Part shown: piece after piece, positions 38,501-50,520 of the stretch
Position numbering within the stretch: the first letter of the stretch is position 1
How the letters are laid out: each line of letters begins with the position of its first letter
Origin: Lagopus muta
Taxonomy: Eukaryota > Chordata > Aves > Galliformes > Phasianidae
Direction: 5' to 3'
Assembly: GCF_023343835.1 (NCBI RefSeq)
Contig: NC_064437.1
Span: forward strand, 54,510,972-54,574,971
DNA length: 64,000 nt
Position numbers and translations under genes: made by a program
Notes under the pieces: model-generated
What the model saw: only the letters and a program-made list of their open reading frames with translations
Databases searched by the model: none
What the model was told of the DNA's origin: nothing

Positions 38501-39364
38501 TTAAGCCACAAACAAATCACCTGTGACCTCTGAGCAGTTCAGTCAACTCAAACATCAGAAGGAAGGTCGGAGGAGATCAGTGAAAGTGTGGGTGGACATA
38601 AACTCAAGGCAGTACAAAAATACACCACTAAATATTTTGAAAGAACTGAGAACAGGAGGCAGGACTGCAGTTAAAGGGCAACTTATACTGTGAAGAACAC
38701 ATTTCTAATTAGATTTCTGAAACAAGCACGTATTTCCAATGAAGAGAAAAGGAATAAAAGTAGTTCACACAAAATAGAGGCAGAACCTAAGGGGGGGGTT
38801 TACAAACAGCAGCAAGCGTAAGCAATTAAGTTAAGAGGAAAGGATGGTGACACTCAGCAGCAGAAAGTAGGTAGGAGACTTCTAAATCTTAAGAAGGATT
38901 GGAGGAAGGAGTTACAGCTATTTTTAAGCCCACTGGTTTGAAGCACAGCTAACACAGTTATTCAACATCAGCACACTCTGACATTTTAAGGAAGCACTGC
39001 ATTTCCAAAATGCATTGTTTTAAATTCCTGCAGGAGAAATTTTAATGTACTTATAATTCACTTTTACCTTTTTATCCCTGCCATCTGGAAACAGTTATGG
39101 CTGTTAAAACCTTCCGCTACCAGGAGAGAAGAGGAGGGAAAACAAAACAGAAAAAAACAAGCAGGTTTCATACAGCCTCCTCCATACCAGGAAGTCAATG
39201 CAAATTGGGAATGATTTGCTACCAGCTGTTAACCTTCACCTGAGAGCTTATTTTAGGATTGAGTGGCAAGCTGTAGCTGTAGAACACAAGAGTGAGGGGG
39301 AAACAGAAAACTGCAGCTCGTTCCCATTTGCAGTTACAATGTTTAAACCTCAAATTACTTAGCC

Positions 39365-39389
39365 AAAAAAAAAAAAAAAAAAAAAAAAA
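39365..39389 (+). repeat. A25 homopolymer
   Basis: The longest homopolymer in the window, followed by degenerate TAAAAAAG/TAAAAAG units. No AATAAA or recognised retrocopy lies just upstream, so it is recorded as simple sequence. Confidence 0.9.
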
Positions 39390-40359
39390 GTAAAAAAGTA
39401 AAAAGCAAAACTTTATCACCAGATTAATTGTTCATTTGTTGTGTCAGCCTCTCACCTTATATTTTCAATGTTATACCAGTTAAAAGCTTGTGGTATGGAG
39501 CCCATCTTTAGGAAAGTCTAAAACATCACATCTAACATTAATTGTTAGGACAATCCTGCCCTTGTTCTGCCCCAATCTGAACCCATTTGACACACGTGTT
39601 AAAAGCAAACTGATACATAATAGAGATGCTGTACGTGAACTTTGTGCAGTACAAAAAAACACTTCACATTGCCAACAGAGCTGAGATAGAACACAGCCCT
39701 AACATCCCAGCAACCTCACTGCCAGGACTCTCAAAGAGCAAACTCAATTATGCTCATTCACATATAGCTCCAGAGCTTTTCTTAGTTTGGCATTCACGTC
39801 CTGTTACTGTTACAAACTCCGACATCATACCCACGTGCACCTTCTGCTGCACCTGAGACACCCCTGGAGCTAAAGAAAAGCTGATCCTGCCTCAATACCA
39901 GGATTTCATAATATGGCTGTCAGACTCCCTTTTTCCCCTGTCCTCATCAATCACTTTAAGTAACTAGATGCACTAGATTCACCCCTAAGCATTTTTTATC
40001 CAAGAGCAATTTAAAATAAAAAACGTGTGTGTTATTAAACTTATTATTTTAACATCCAAATCAAAGCTATCTTCCCACCTGAATGAGTACCAAGAAAATA
40101 GTTATCAGAGGGAGGAAAAGGAAATTGCATTTTAAAAACAGAGATTCCACAAGCTAAGTTGGCTCTGGCAACAAGGAAAAAACCTTATCAGTTACTTCCT
40201 CCTCCCTTATTGTAGTCAAACTATTTGCATGAAACTTCTAAATGAAGTTCATATGGGCAGCAAGCCAGCCAAATCATTAAGGTGAGAAGAAAACAGCTCA
40301 TCTGCGTGCAGTTGGTTCTTGGCATTAGCTTTACACGTGTGGACAGCTTGTTCTTGAGC

Positions 40360-40476
40360 ACCATGGAACGACTTGGGTTGGAAGGGACCTCAAGGATCTT
40401 CAAGTTCTAACCCCTGCCACAAGCAGGGTTGCCAGCTGCTAGATCAAGTTGCTGGGGCCCCATCCAACCTGGCCTC
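40360..40476 (-). mobile_element. CR1 LINE fragment (3' end, truncated)
   Basis: The plus strand reads TTGGGTTGGAAGGGACCTC, then AAGTTCTAACCCCTGCC and AGCAGGGTTGCC, then CAAGTTGCTGGGGCCCCATCC. This is the complement of a CR1 3' end, lying on the minus strand, sense to STN1. About 115 bp remain and the terminal 8-bp repeats are degraded. Confidence 0.88.
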
Positions 40477-41833
40477 ACAACATGCGTCCCAGCTGCTGAC
40501 ACCAAGGAACCACAGAGCTGAATACCGTGTTTTAATAACCCTGATCGCTACACCAAATCAGGACTGCTATCAAGTTAACAAGGGCATTTGACACAAAGCT
40601 GTCACTTCACGGCCATCTTGCTCTGTGGAGGGGACAGTGCACAGCACTGCACCTTCCTGTGCATCACAGATACTATCAGCACCAACCAACCACCAATTGT
40701 TCACAATGCAGCGCATTCTTAAAAAGCTTCTACTCCAGCATCATTCAGACACCAAAACCATTGCAAGACATGACCAAAAGTTCAATACTGGGCCTCTGTT
40801 ATGCTCTTACTTCCTTCTGAGAAACCTTTCTTTTTTTGTTAGTTTAGCACAAATACCTGCACAATCCCCTTTCTGAAATCCTGTTCTCGGCCAGCCCAGC
40901 AGCTTCTAGTCCATAAAGTCATGCTTCTTTCAGTGAGGCTGCCTACGCTTCCACAGTCCTCATAACTGTATCTCAGTGCTCTATCATTGTCACGCATAGA
41001 CTACCTTCTTGAGATAGCAAACTATTATCATGCTAATAAAATGGTCTGAGGAATGAGAAGCACCGGAGGCCTGATCTTTAGAAGCTTTTAATGCGCTGTT
41101 TAAATTAAAGGTAACCAGAGGCACTCAGGTTGAGGTGAGGTTAAGGTGTTCAGTGACTCTCACACACTGTATGTCTCACCGCTAGGTCTCTTAAGTCTCA
41201 AATCATTGCCTTGACTGCAAAATCAACTCGCTACATCTTGCCATAGCCTAAACCTTGCCTCCAAGATATCTGCTAAACCTCACAGAATAGCAAATGTACA
41301 TAAAAACACGACACCCTACAATGACCGAATGCTGCAGCAAACGGGTAGCACAAGCAAGTTTCCCAAGGTCGCCTTTCTCCATTAGACGAAGCTCAGGTGC
41401 CCAGCAGGCCTCTGCATAGCTCTGAGCGGGCAATGAGGGCTCACCGCGCCGCCTAAGGAGCTGCCCGCGCCAACAGGAAGGCTTCTGCCCTGCAAGCAGC
41501 CGTCCTTCATGCAGGAAACGCAACCCGTGGGGCCGGGAACCTTCCGTACAGGAGGCAACCAGCAAAAACCAACGGGGTGCTTGGGAGAAAGACCCGGCCC
41601 CATCCCACCAGCCCCTCCCTTAAGGGCTCTTCGGCAAACAAACAGCTCTCGTTCGTTGCCCAGCTGCGAGTACAGGGCTGGCCACCGAGATACAAATAAG
41701 GAAGTAAAGAAGAAGAACCTCCTCGAGCGCTCGACTCCTGCACCCTGGGAAGCGCGAGGAAAGCAGAGGGCGGGCCCTTCCTCCATCTTAGGCGCAGACA
41801 CAACTTACCCGCCGGACGCCTCGGCGCGCTGCT

Positions 41834-41838
41834 ATTGG
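41834..41838 (-). promoter_or_regulatory. CCAAT box (NF-Y type)
   Basis: The minus strand reads GCGCCAATAGC. NF-Y sites of this form are frequent in divergent promoters and work in either orientation. Its target gene is not fixed by position. Confidence 0.45.
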
Positions 41839-41859
41839 CGCGCTCCGCCACCGCCTCGT

Positions 41860-41865
41860 CACGTG
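41860..41865. promoter_or_regulatory. CACGTG E-box
   Basis: GTCACGTGGA contains the palindromic E-box bound by USF, MYC/MAX and MiT/TFE factors. It lies inside the CpG island between the two genes. Confidence 0.45.
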
Positions 41866-41950
41866 GATAGACGAACCCACCTCCTCACCCCGCTGTTGCC
41901 GGCGCGCAGCTGTTGGGGGTGGCGGCGGCGGCGGCAGTGGAATGGCGTTT

Positions 41951-41961
41951 GCGCATGCGCC
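41951..41961. promoter_or_regulatory. NRF1-type site
   Basis: GCGCATGCGCC is a perfect match to the NRF1 core palindrome. NRF1 sites are typical of CpG-island and divergent promoters. Confidence 0.6.
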
Positions 41962-42029
41962 GGAGGAGTCGTGGCGGGGCGGGCGGGGCGAGGCGGTTCC
42001 GGGAGCGCGGGAAGCGGGCGGGAGAATGG

Positions 42030-42043
42030 GGTGCGCACGCGCC
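42030..42043. promoter_or_regulatory. Second NRF1-type site
   Basis: GTGCGCACGCGCC resembles the NRF1 palindrome (TGCGCACGCGC). It lies about 80 bp from the first site, again between the two genes. Confidence 0.5.
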
Positions 42044-42369
42044 GGCGGCAGGAGGAGGGGGAGGTGCCGGGACCCGCACTGCCCCGCCCCGCAGGAAACG
42101 GCGCCGCCCGGGCAGCGCTACGCGAGAGGGCGGGGAGGGGCGGCCGGGGCGGGAGGGATAGCGAGGCGAGGGGAGCGCCGGCCGCTTCCGCGCCGTCACT
42201 CCGGGACACCGCGGGCCTGTCGCTCCGGCCAGACAGCGGGCCGGCGGCGGGGCAGTCCTTCTCCTGTCCTCCTCGTCCTCTTCATCCCGCGGGGCGGCGG
42301 CGATCGCTCGGCCCGTCTTCTCCTCACGCTCCGTGTCAAGCGCGCAGCCCAGCACTTGTTGCCGACGCG

Positions 42370-42405
42370 ATGGGCGCCGGGAGCCCGGTCGTTGCCGCTC
42401 GGTAG
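42370..42405 (+). other. Possible upstream ORF in the SLK leader (11 codons)
   Basis: An ATG with G at -3 and G at +4 (good Kozak context) opens an 11-codon frame, MGAGSPVVAAR, that ends at TAG 199 nt before the SLK start. If the SLK transcript begins upstream of 42370 this frame could reduce initiation at the main ATG. The transcription start is not known. Confidence 0.4.
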
Positions 42406-42412
42406 GCGCTGA

Positions 42413-42772
<360 letters not shown>

Positions 42773-45201
42773 TGAGCGGCGGCTAGCGCTGAGATGCGCT
42801 GAGCTCCCGCAGGTGCGCGCCGCGCCCGGCCCGGGTGCGAGTGACGGGACGGAGCTTCCGCAGCGTCCGGGGACTAAAGATAGAAAAGGCCCCGTGAGCT
42901 CATCGGCCGCTGCACCCCGCCCTCCTCGAGTCGTGCGCTTCGCCCGTGTTTTGGTCCCGCGTGCTGATGGCTTCCGTTCTGCTCGGCTGAAGGGCTCCCG
43001 AGTGTGAAGTTGGTGGTGGTTTTTTTTTTGTTTTGTTTCGTACGTTTCTGTACGGGAGGAAGGCTGTGGATGTAAAAGCGGCTTGTGCCCCCGTGCATTG
43101 CTTATAGGGCCGAGCTCATGTTGCTCTTAATGGGCCTTCTCCTATCTTGTTCCTTACGGAACAGAGTTAAAAGGTCGTGTTACCCCGGTGTCCTTATGTG
43201 GCTGAATTCCTGTATTTCCTTACAGCTTTTTTCCTTTGTTTCATCATTAAAGGGGTATTTCCAAGGTTTGTCATGTGGGGTTTCTCAAACTAGGCAGTGT
43301 GAAATGAAAATAGATTCAATGCTGTAGGTCTGGTGAGACCGAAGCTTTCAGACCAAACCTTCAGCTAATTATTTTTTCTGAATGGAGATTGCTGCTCCAC
43401 ATTGGGTTTAGAGATAGCATGGAATGAGTGTCATGGAGGGCGAGCCTGAGAGAGCCAGGGAGCTGACAGGGATTGAGACCCCAGAGCAGGTTCTCGAGAC
43501 TGGACAAGCCGGCATGAGCATACAGCACTTGCAGTGTTTCTGAAGGCTAATTTGGTCAAGAAACGTTTATTTTTAGAGTACTGTGCTTGAGAGCCAATGA
43601 AATCTGGGTACAGAGCTTGCACTCAGAAAACTTGTGCTATTTTTTGTATGTCTATTTTAAGTTTTATTGTATCCTGGTGTTACCTATTTGTAAGTTTGGG
43701 CAGAAGTGTGTTGGCACTGAGAATTCCAAATGCTGGGTGTTTTTTTCCCCCCTAGGAGTTTCTGTCTGTATTGCATATTAAGAGTATCTAGTTTATTTTG
43801 ATGGCTGTGTAAGGCATAGTCTGGGTGTCAGCGTGGAAGATCAAAGATTTCTTTACTAAAAGGACTGCGAAATAAGACTGAAGCTGCTACATCACAAAGC
43901 TCAGTGACTTTAAAAGAATAACGTTGTCTCTAAGAGCATTTGCAGAGTGCTCGAGTTTTTCTTGAAACTTCACATGGAGTTTTGATTCCCTTCCTGTCCC
44001 TATTATGCTCTGTGCCATAGAGACGACTGGGGGAGCTTTAGAGAAGCAGCACTGAGTGTGTTCTCCCCCACCTCCACGTGCGTTTCCTCTCCTCTCCCCA
44101 CCCCTCGTCTCTGGGTGTTTGTAGGCCTGTCAGTCTGGGTACCCAGCTGCGGGTGAAGGTGTCTGAGCAAGAGAAAGCTTTTTCCTTCCAGTGCGCTTCG
44201 TGCACCACAGAACTTTCAAGTTGGGGACTTATATTTGGCTGTGAAATGACACAGTGTGAAGTGGTCATCTTGTATTTTTTGAAATTAAACCCTCTTTTAA
44301 AAACTGTGATAGTAAGAATTACTCATGCGGTTACATAGCTAAACTTGGTGAATGCAGCACGTGTGAGTGCTGACATTGGTATTGAATGCTCCCACAAAAT
44401 GTTCCCCTTCAGAAAAAGAGTCCTGCATTTGTTTTGCTTCCATCCAGTTTGAGGACAAAGGATTGCAGGCAGGCACTAACTGTACTTGTTTTCCTGCATC
44501 TGAGCATGCTTGGCGAGGGACTGTTTCGAAAGCAAGGGTGTGTTACAGTGTTCTTTCTTGGATATACGCCTCTGTTGAGAAACTGCTCTCATAACCTGTT
44601 TGATACCTTTTCAAATTTTGGAGTCAAAACTGTTACCCAGAGCAGAGCTGTTCATTTGGAAAGACTTTGTGCTTAAATAAAGCAAAAAAGATAATACTAA
44701 TGCCAGCTGCACCTGACAAAAGTAAATCCCTTTGTGTATTATAAAGACTGGAAGCATTCCCTGAAACGTGCTTCATGAACGTGCCTCAGTAGCTTAATCA
44801 TCTCCATTTCCCATTCCTGTAAGTGGTTAATGGGGTATGAATGACTTCTGCCAAAAAAACAGTGGGAGCACTTTTAGCTGCAGCCTGGTTAGGGGAGGTG
44901 ATTCAGGAGGCTGCTCTGGAGTCACCAGCCAAACAGTGACTGGGTGTCAGAAGAGATTTCTGCACACTGCCACCTCTCTCTTTCCTTCAGGAGTAAAATC
45001 AGGTTTAGTTGTTTGGCAGTGTTCTTTTTCTGGTTACTCCCAAACTGGAAAATGAATGGGAACCAGTCCGTCTGTTGGTATGGAGAGGTGTGCTGTGTTC
45101 CTTGCTGTAACTCTGTAAATGGGACCCGCAGAGGTGAAAATATCTTTGTAATTAAGATCATAGGAGTCACTGTGTGATTATCCTTGCCCTCAGTGTTTTA
45201 G

Positions 45202-45212
45202 ACACACACACA
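45202..45212 (+). repeat. Short (CA)n
   Basis: Five CA units in SLK intron 1. Simple repeat. Confidence 0.7.
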
Positions 45213-48200
45213 ATAAAATACACTGTCAGATAGATGAGGCTCTGTATGTGTAAGTTCTCAGTAAGCCATGGGTTGCATGGCTTGTTTTTTTTCCTGGAAA
45301 AGTATTTGGTTTAGTTGTGAGGCTGGCTGGGATGGAAGCATCAAATATTTAAATAAAAGCTCAATACCAACTTTTAAGCTGCCCTGACACTCTCATGAAG
45401 CTGCCTGATCGTTTTGTTGACATTAGACACGCTGTGCCTTGTGAGATGGGGTTGTATGCACAAGCCTTAAAGGGCACTGAAGGCTTGTGATTTGTTTCCT
45501 TCTTCCCAATCAAATAGGAGACTCATGCTGACTTTTGTAATAGCTAAATTACAAGAAGAGCTTATTTCTTCTCAAGCTGTTCTCATTTTCTGAGGCTTGC
45601 TTAGCTCTTGCAACTCATGCATTTGTGTTCACCAACTTCTGAACAATGTTTAGAAGTACTGTTACTTACTCCAAAGCCTTTCAACTCTCGTTGCATGCCC
45701 CTCTTGTGTTTGGAGGGGCTGCCTCACTGCAGACTGCCAATAGCAGAGGCTCACTGCTGTGCAGCACGCAGCATTTGGCCCTTCTCAGCATCTTCAGAGG
45801 TTTTCAGACTGTTTTCTTTTTTGGTCTCAGCTAATGAATAATGGGGTATTTTTTTGTCCTTCGTTTTCCGCACTCTTACAGTTTTTCATTATGAGGTGAT
45901 GGCCCTTATAAGGAGAATGTTGAGGTTACTTATTATGGACTTTGTCTTTTTTTTAAGTGCAGGTTGTGAATTATTTAGAATTCTTGACTGGAGTTTTGGG
46001 GTTCTGAAAGCCACTGGAGAAGCAGAGATTTCAGTTTGTATTGGGAGTTGCATATCTATCAAACAGCTCATTTTATTTTAAAGATTAGAAAATCTTATTT
46101 GATAAAGCCTGTGGAGGGAAGGGAAGGGCAGGTTTAGGCTTCTAATGTTCAAATTAATGGTAACCGCTTGCTGTGGAAATGAGTTACATTATTATACCAT
46201 GTTACATTACTGTGCTTTATATTGGTCTATATGTATCAAATGCCAGTTCAGTGTGTGTAGCAAAGATTGCTTTAAGGTAAATCAGTGTAAGTAACTGTTG
46301 AACTGCAGTCGTTCCAAGGAGCCACATGAAGTCTCAGCGGTTTCAAGCTGCTCTCTCCCAGCACAGAAGTTCGTGTTCTGATGGTGCAAGAACAGCCCTT
46401 CAAAATGCCCAACATGCTCTGCAGCTTGCTGAAGCTCCTGGCTGAGAATCTTTATTGTACAGTCGCGCATAACTGATTGAAGTGCAGATATCTTCCTGAG
46501 TTAACATTCCAAGAAAAATAAAATGCTTGAACTGTATTTCAGTGAAATCTGCCAGCAGGTTTATTTTGGTGCTATGAGTGCTGTGCACCCCAGTGTAAGA
46601 GCACTTGTGTTGCAGAGAGACATCGGTTGCGTTGAGTTGGTGTGAGCTCTGAGCCCTTCTCTGAAGATACTCCTCCAAGAAATCTGTGGTCTTTTGGCTG
46701 TCGTTGTGATAATTATGGGTACCATCTGTACAAATATACTGATTTCAGGTCTTCTGGGGGAACACACAGTAGCAGAATATACAACGGTACACAGTATAAG
46801 ATACGAAGTACCCTATGTGTTTATAGGGAAAATACATGGTATGCATACACACTTGCTTGGGCATTCTTGGGTTTTTATGACAAGGCTCTTCTTAGTTGCC
46901 TGATCTTGAATTGCATTCACGTTCATTGTTTTGAGTTGGAATATTCTGCCCATTTAGTCTCATGTTTATTATTATGAATGTTGGATGCTGGGAGCATCGT
47001 GTGTGCTGGATTCTGATAGGAATTTGGGAAGTCATATATCTGTATTTCATCTGAAGTACCAAGGCAGATCCTCCAGCTCTCAGCTGTTAACCAGCACTTG
47101 GTTAAGAGCCACCTCCGCTTCCTCTTTAGGCTGCAGCTGAAATGTTTGGAAGCTGGTAGCTGCAATCAGGATGAACAGCGTGACCAAATGAGTTACCTTC
47201 TGAAAATTACAGCTACCTTAAGTATTCGTATATACTGTACCTACAGAACCAGCCAATACAAACTCAGCTCTGGCTAATGAAGGAGAACTTTTGATAATTC
47301 TGTTTCCTTTAAATGAAATAAACTAATGATGTAGGATCATTTAAGTTAAGCTTTTGTTTCTGCATTTAAAACAGTCTTGCTTTAATTGAATCAAATGACT
47401 TCTGTGGGAGCTTGCTTTTGCCTTACAGTCTTCTGCAGCACCCAGAAACATACAGTTTTTGAACACTGATTTAATAAATCTGGACTGATTTGGCTGCCTC
47501 CTTTAAGCAGCCTTATCTCCTTTTAATGCTTAAAAAATGAGCTGATGAGTGCTGGCTGCTTACAAGTACTTCTTGTCTACATCATAACTTAATTTCTAAT
47601 ATTCAAAAATATCAAAATTGCTCTGGCCTGCAAACAAAATGAGGGCAGAGCAAGGAGAAGTTGTATTTTCTAATCTCAGTGACCTTACAGGCATGTTTAT
47701 CTAAATCACTGCTGCAGTTGGATATTGCTGCTTGAAGTTATCTCTAGGATAGCAGTGTATTGTGCTGTTTACTCGGGTGCATATTTCTAACACCTGTGAC
47801 TTCATAAGAGCAGATTTTACTGCTTACCTGATATGTGAGATGAAGCACTGCGCTTTTCTTCGCCTGCTCTGACCTTTTGGTTTACCTGATGCCGTTAGCA
47901 CCTCTGGAAGGTGATTGCTTAGAATGTTAGAGCTGTTGGAACTCAGGAGCATTCACGTGTTAAAGATGCAATTCCACATGGAACATTGCTTGAGTTTGTC
48001 TGAAATTCTGCGTGTTTGGAGCTAATACCGATTCTGAGGCTTTGTGTGTGACTGCAGTAAGACTAAAAGTGGAAAGAGTAAGCAGGTGGAAATGTCCTAC
48101 ATTAAGTTCTTATACACAAGAATGAATCAGTTGTGAACTTCCACCCATCTTGATTAAAGTTGTTTGCTGTACCTTTGTTCCAATCTATTTTCATTCATGG

Positions 48201-49697
48201 CAGGCACTGTGAGTTGAGCCCTGATTAAACTGGAGCAGTAAAATAGTTCAGTTGTCCTCCAGAGATCTGAATTAATAATGTTCCCTTAAATGCCACGTTG
48301 CTTTGTTTCTCCATAGAGGCATCAGTAGATGGAGGAGAGAAAGGAAGAGAGCTGCCGTGTCTCAAGAGAGTAATGCATGCAGTGATAGAGTTCGATTTTT
48401 AAATATGTAGTCCATGTAAAAAAGAGCTGAAGCTTTACTTAAAGTTAGCAGAGATCGGTCACAGCCATGAGAGCAACCTGGGCGGTTTGGGACTGCTGTG
48501 TGTGCTGTGGGTGGGAGACAGAGCCGGGGCTGTCCGCAGCAGGTGAGTGGCTGCAGCGCTGCTCTGAGGTAACCTTCCTTGCCTGCTGCTCCGCTGCCTG
48601 TCTGCACTTTCACGCCATTGCACTTTGAGACTGTTGGAGATAGCAGATAAGGAACAGCTACCGGCTACATGCTGGGCAGTGCATTGTGGAAAAGCTTTGC
48701 AGGTCTCTGTGAATGCATTGTCACTATCGCTGAGCTTTCTGAGGAAATGGGGAGTGTAAGAGTTATCTGTGGGCTGTAAGCCGGGCGGTGTTGTTGTTTG
48801 CAGTGGGTATTGGCATGTAAATATTCCGGAGAAGTAAGAAAGAAGCATCCCGCATGTGAAGTGCCTCACTTTTTGGACGTCTTGCAGTAACTTGGCTTGG
48901 AACCTGCGTCCCAATACTTAACTTATGAGTAATGTGTCGTCTGCCCGTTGTAGTTAAAGCTGCAGGCAGGTTTGTGGAGGAGCAATGTAAATCACTCATG
49001 GTCACTGCTTAGTCATGCACTCATCTTTTCCGAGGTGTGAGCACAGTTCTATAAACTGTATAAAATTCCAACTAAATAGGAAATCCTTATTTTTTTTCTA
49101 ATTTAAACTATGTTTATAGAAGTTGATATATTTTCCATGTCATCTGATGCTTTGTATTTCTTAGCTGGCTATCTGTATGCTTGTTTTATTGCCTGGCCAT
49201 AAGACTGTCTTTGGATTTCAGGCTTAAGCTAAAGGTGATCGCCTCATGTTTTCAAATAGATTGCAGAAGGAAGCTGCATCTTTAAGCTTGGGGAAGAATT
49301 TTTCATGTCTTCATGTCTAAGTTGTGTGAAAAACCTGTGATTCTGTTTGTTTATCAGTTCTTAGAACAAATTGGTTTAACCTTCTCAGTTCAGTCTTGGG
49401 CAGGGAAATGTCCTGCACTCATGCTGCCCTGTGAGCACCCATGGGCGCCACTGCTGCAGAGCAGGAGGAGCTCACGACTTTCTTCTGGTGCTCACCCAGA
49501 TTCTGAATTTAACCACCCCATAAAATGTGCTTAAGGAATAATGCTCTATGTTGGTGTTTGGGATTCCCACATTTCCTAGTTTGGGTTTATTACCGTTGAG
49601 AGGCAAACAGACAAAAAAATCCCACAAATTTAAATGATTTGAAAAGCATCCTAGAAGTAATATTTGTACATGTCAGTCTGAAATCTTGAAATAGTGA

Positions 49698-49862
49698 GAA
49701 TCACAGAATTGTAGGGGTTGGAAGGGACCTCCAGAGATTCAACCCCCCTGCCAAAGCAGGTTCCCTACACCAGGTGACACAAGTAGGCATCCAGGCAGGT
49801 CTTGAACATCTCCAGAGAAGGAGACTCCACCACCTCCCTGGGCAGCCTGAGATTGAGAAATG
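49698..49862 (-). mobile_element. CR1 LINE fragment with 3' tail and end of ORF2
   Basis: The plus strand reads AATCACAGAATTGTAGG, GGTTGGAAGGGACCTCC, AACCCCCCTGCC and CCCTGGGCAGCC. Reversed, it ends in the degenerate ATTCTGTG repeat that marks the CR1 3' terminus at about 49698. Translated on the minus strand, 49845-49768 gives LPREVVESPSLEMFKTCLD and a short tail, the usual C-terminus of the CR1 reverse-transcriptase ORF2. It is the best preserved of the three CR1 copies and lies antisense in SLK intron 1. The 5' truncation point is approximate. Confidence 0.9.
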
Positions 49863-50520
49863 CTCCTTGTATGCAGCTAAACTGTAGCAGATGAGAAGAT
49901 CTGTGAGATGTCGAAATTGGTTCTCTCAAAAGTTTTCTCTTGCAGTTCTGTTGATTTCTGACCTTGGCTGTGACAGTTCCCCCCCAGTACACACAGGAAA
50001 TGATAGGAAGCAGAAGGAACCTCTGTTTTTCTGCTCTTCTGCCCCCACAGTCTTCCAAAATTGTGAATCTGGAGAATGGCTGGTCCAGAAAGTTGTCTGA
50101 GTAGCAATGCAGAAATGCAGCAACTTCTAAACACACAAAGTCATCAATGGGTTTATTTTTCTCCAGATCTTTGGTATCTCTGGGTTGAAGTCTTTTTGTA
50201 CTCTGTAACAGCATTTCTGTTTTAGGATAAACCGAAGGAACCAGAATAAACACAAGTCTTTGATGGGTTGTCTTTCTGCTCCATCTTTTAGTGTGGTCTG
50301 AAGCGGAAGCAGAAGAGCTTTTACAGTCCACATTAGTATTCAAGTTGCAGGATGGTGCCCACTGAGTGTGAATTATGAGCGTACTTGCAGGCTGCATGTA
50401 CAGCTTAACGACTCCCAGATCTGGGTACAAACTCTTGCTTTGCTCTATAATGTAGATGCTCATCATACGTCTGAGCCGCATGCGTGGTACCAATACAACA
50501 TTTGCTTTGCTCTTCTGCAT
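49765..50520 (-). other. Unrecognised 251-codon antisense open frame ending in CR1
   Basis: This is the longest ATG-opened frame outside the CpG island. It starts MQKSKANVVLVPRMRLRRMM, with A at -3 of the ATG. Its last 26 or so codons are CR1 ORF2 tail, and the first 225 match no family I know. There are no obvious domains; it has scattered basic and Cys residues and no clear membrane segment. There is no evidence of splicing or a promoter. It could be a chance frame, a relic of an exapted or 3'-transduced sequence, or part of a non-coding antisense transcript. I do not call it a gene. Confidence 0.2.

Larger units (their letters stand above)
27665..41808 (-). other. STN1: STN1 first (5' UTR) intron
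   Basis: The first coding exon begins at an acceptor, so an upstream non-coding exon is needed. The nearest good candidate donor is at 41808, giving a 14.1-kb intron. It holds an A-rich CAAA patch (28286-28323), a GC-richer block with open frames and a B-box-like motif (29256-30114), longer open frames near 32960-33350, 34683-35096 and 36057-36494, a G8 run (38791-38798), an A25 run (39365-39389) and a CR1 fragment (about 40360-40476). The exact 5' boundary depends on the candidate first exon. Confidence 0.65.
41809..41880 (-). other. STN1: Candidate STN1 non-coding first exon (5' end approximate)
   Basis: On the minus strand the island contains GTCCGGCGG followed by a perfect donor GTAAGT at 41808-41803. 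STN1 needs an upstream leader exon because its ATG exon opens six nucleotides after an acceptor, and this is the best-placed donor. The transcription start is not visible. A CCAAT box (41838-41834) lies only about 25 bp before the donor, so either it is exonic or the real start is elsewhere in the island. Confidence 0.5.

Noticed and set aside
39365..39389. A25 tract as the tail of a processed retrocopy
   Set aside because: No poly(A) signal, target-site duplication or gene-like sequence is seen upstream, so it is kept as a simple repeat.
41509..42405. 298-codon plus-strand open frame in the CpG island
   Set aside because: It is rich in Arg, Gly, Ala and Pro, and overlaps a similarly long minus-strand frame (42673-41885, 262 codons). 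GC-rich DNA lacks stop codons, so both are composition artefacts. Only the last 12 codons are kept as a possible SLK uORF.
41942..42412. 156-codon frame starting at an ATG near the NRF1 site
   Set aside because: Low-complexity Arg/Gly-rich translation with no family resemblance. Its ATG lies within a promoter motif region and is probably upstream of or near the SLK transcription start.
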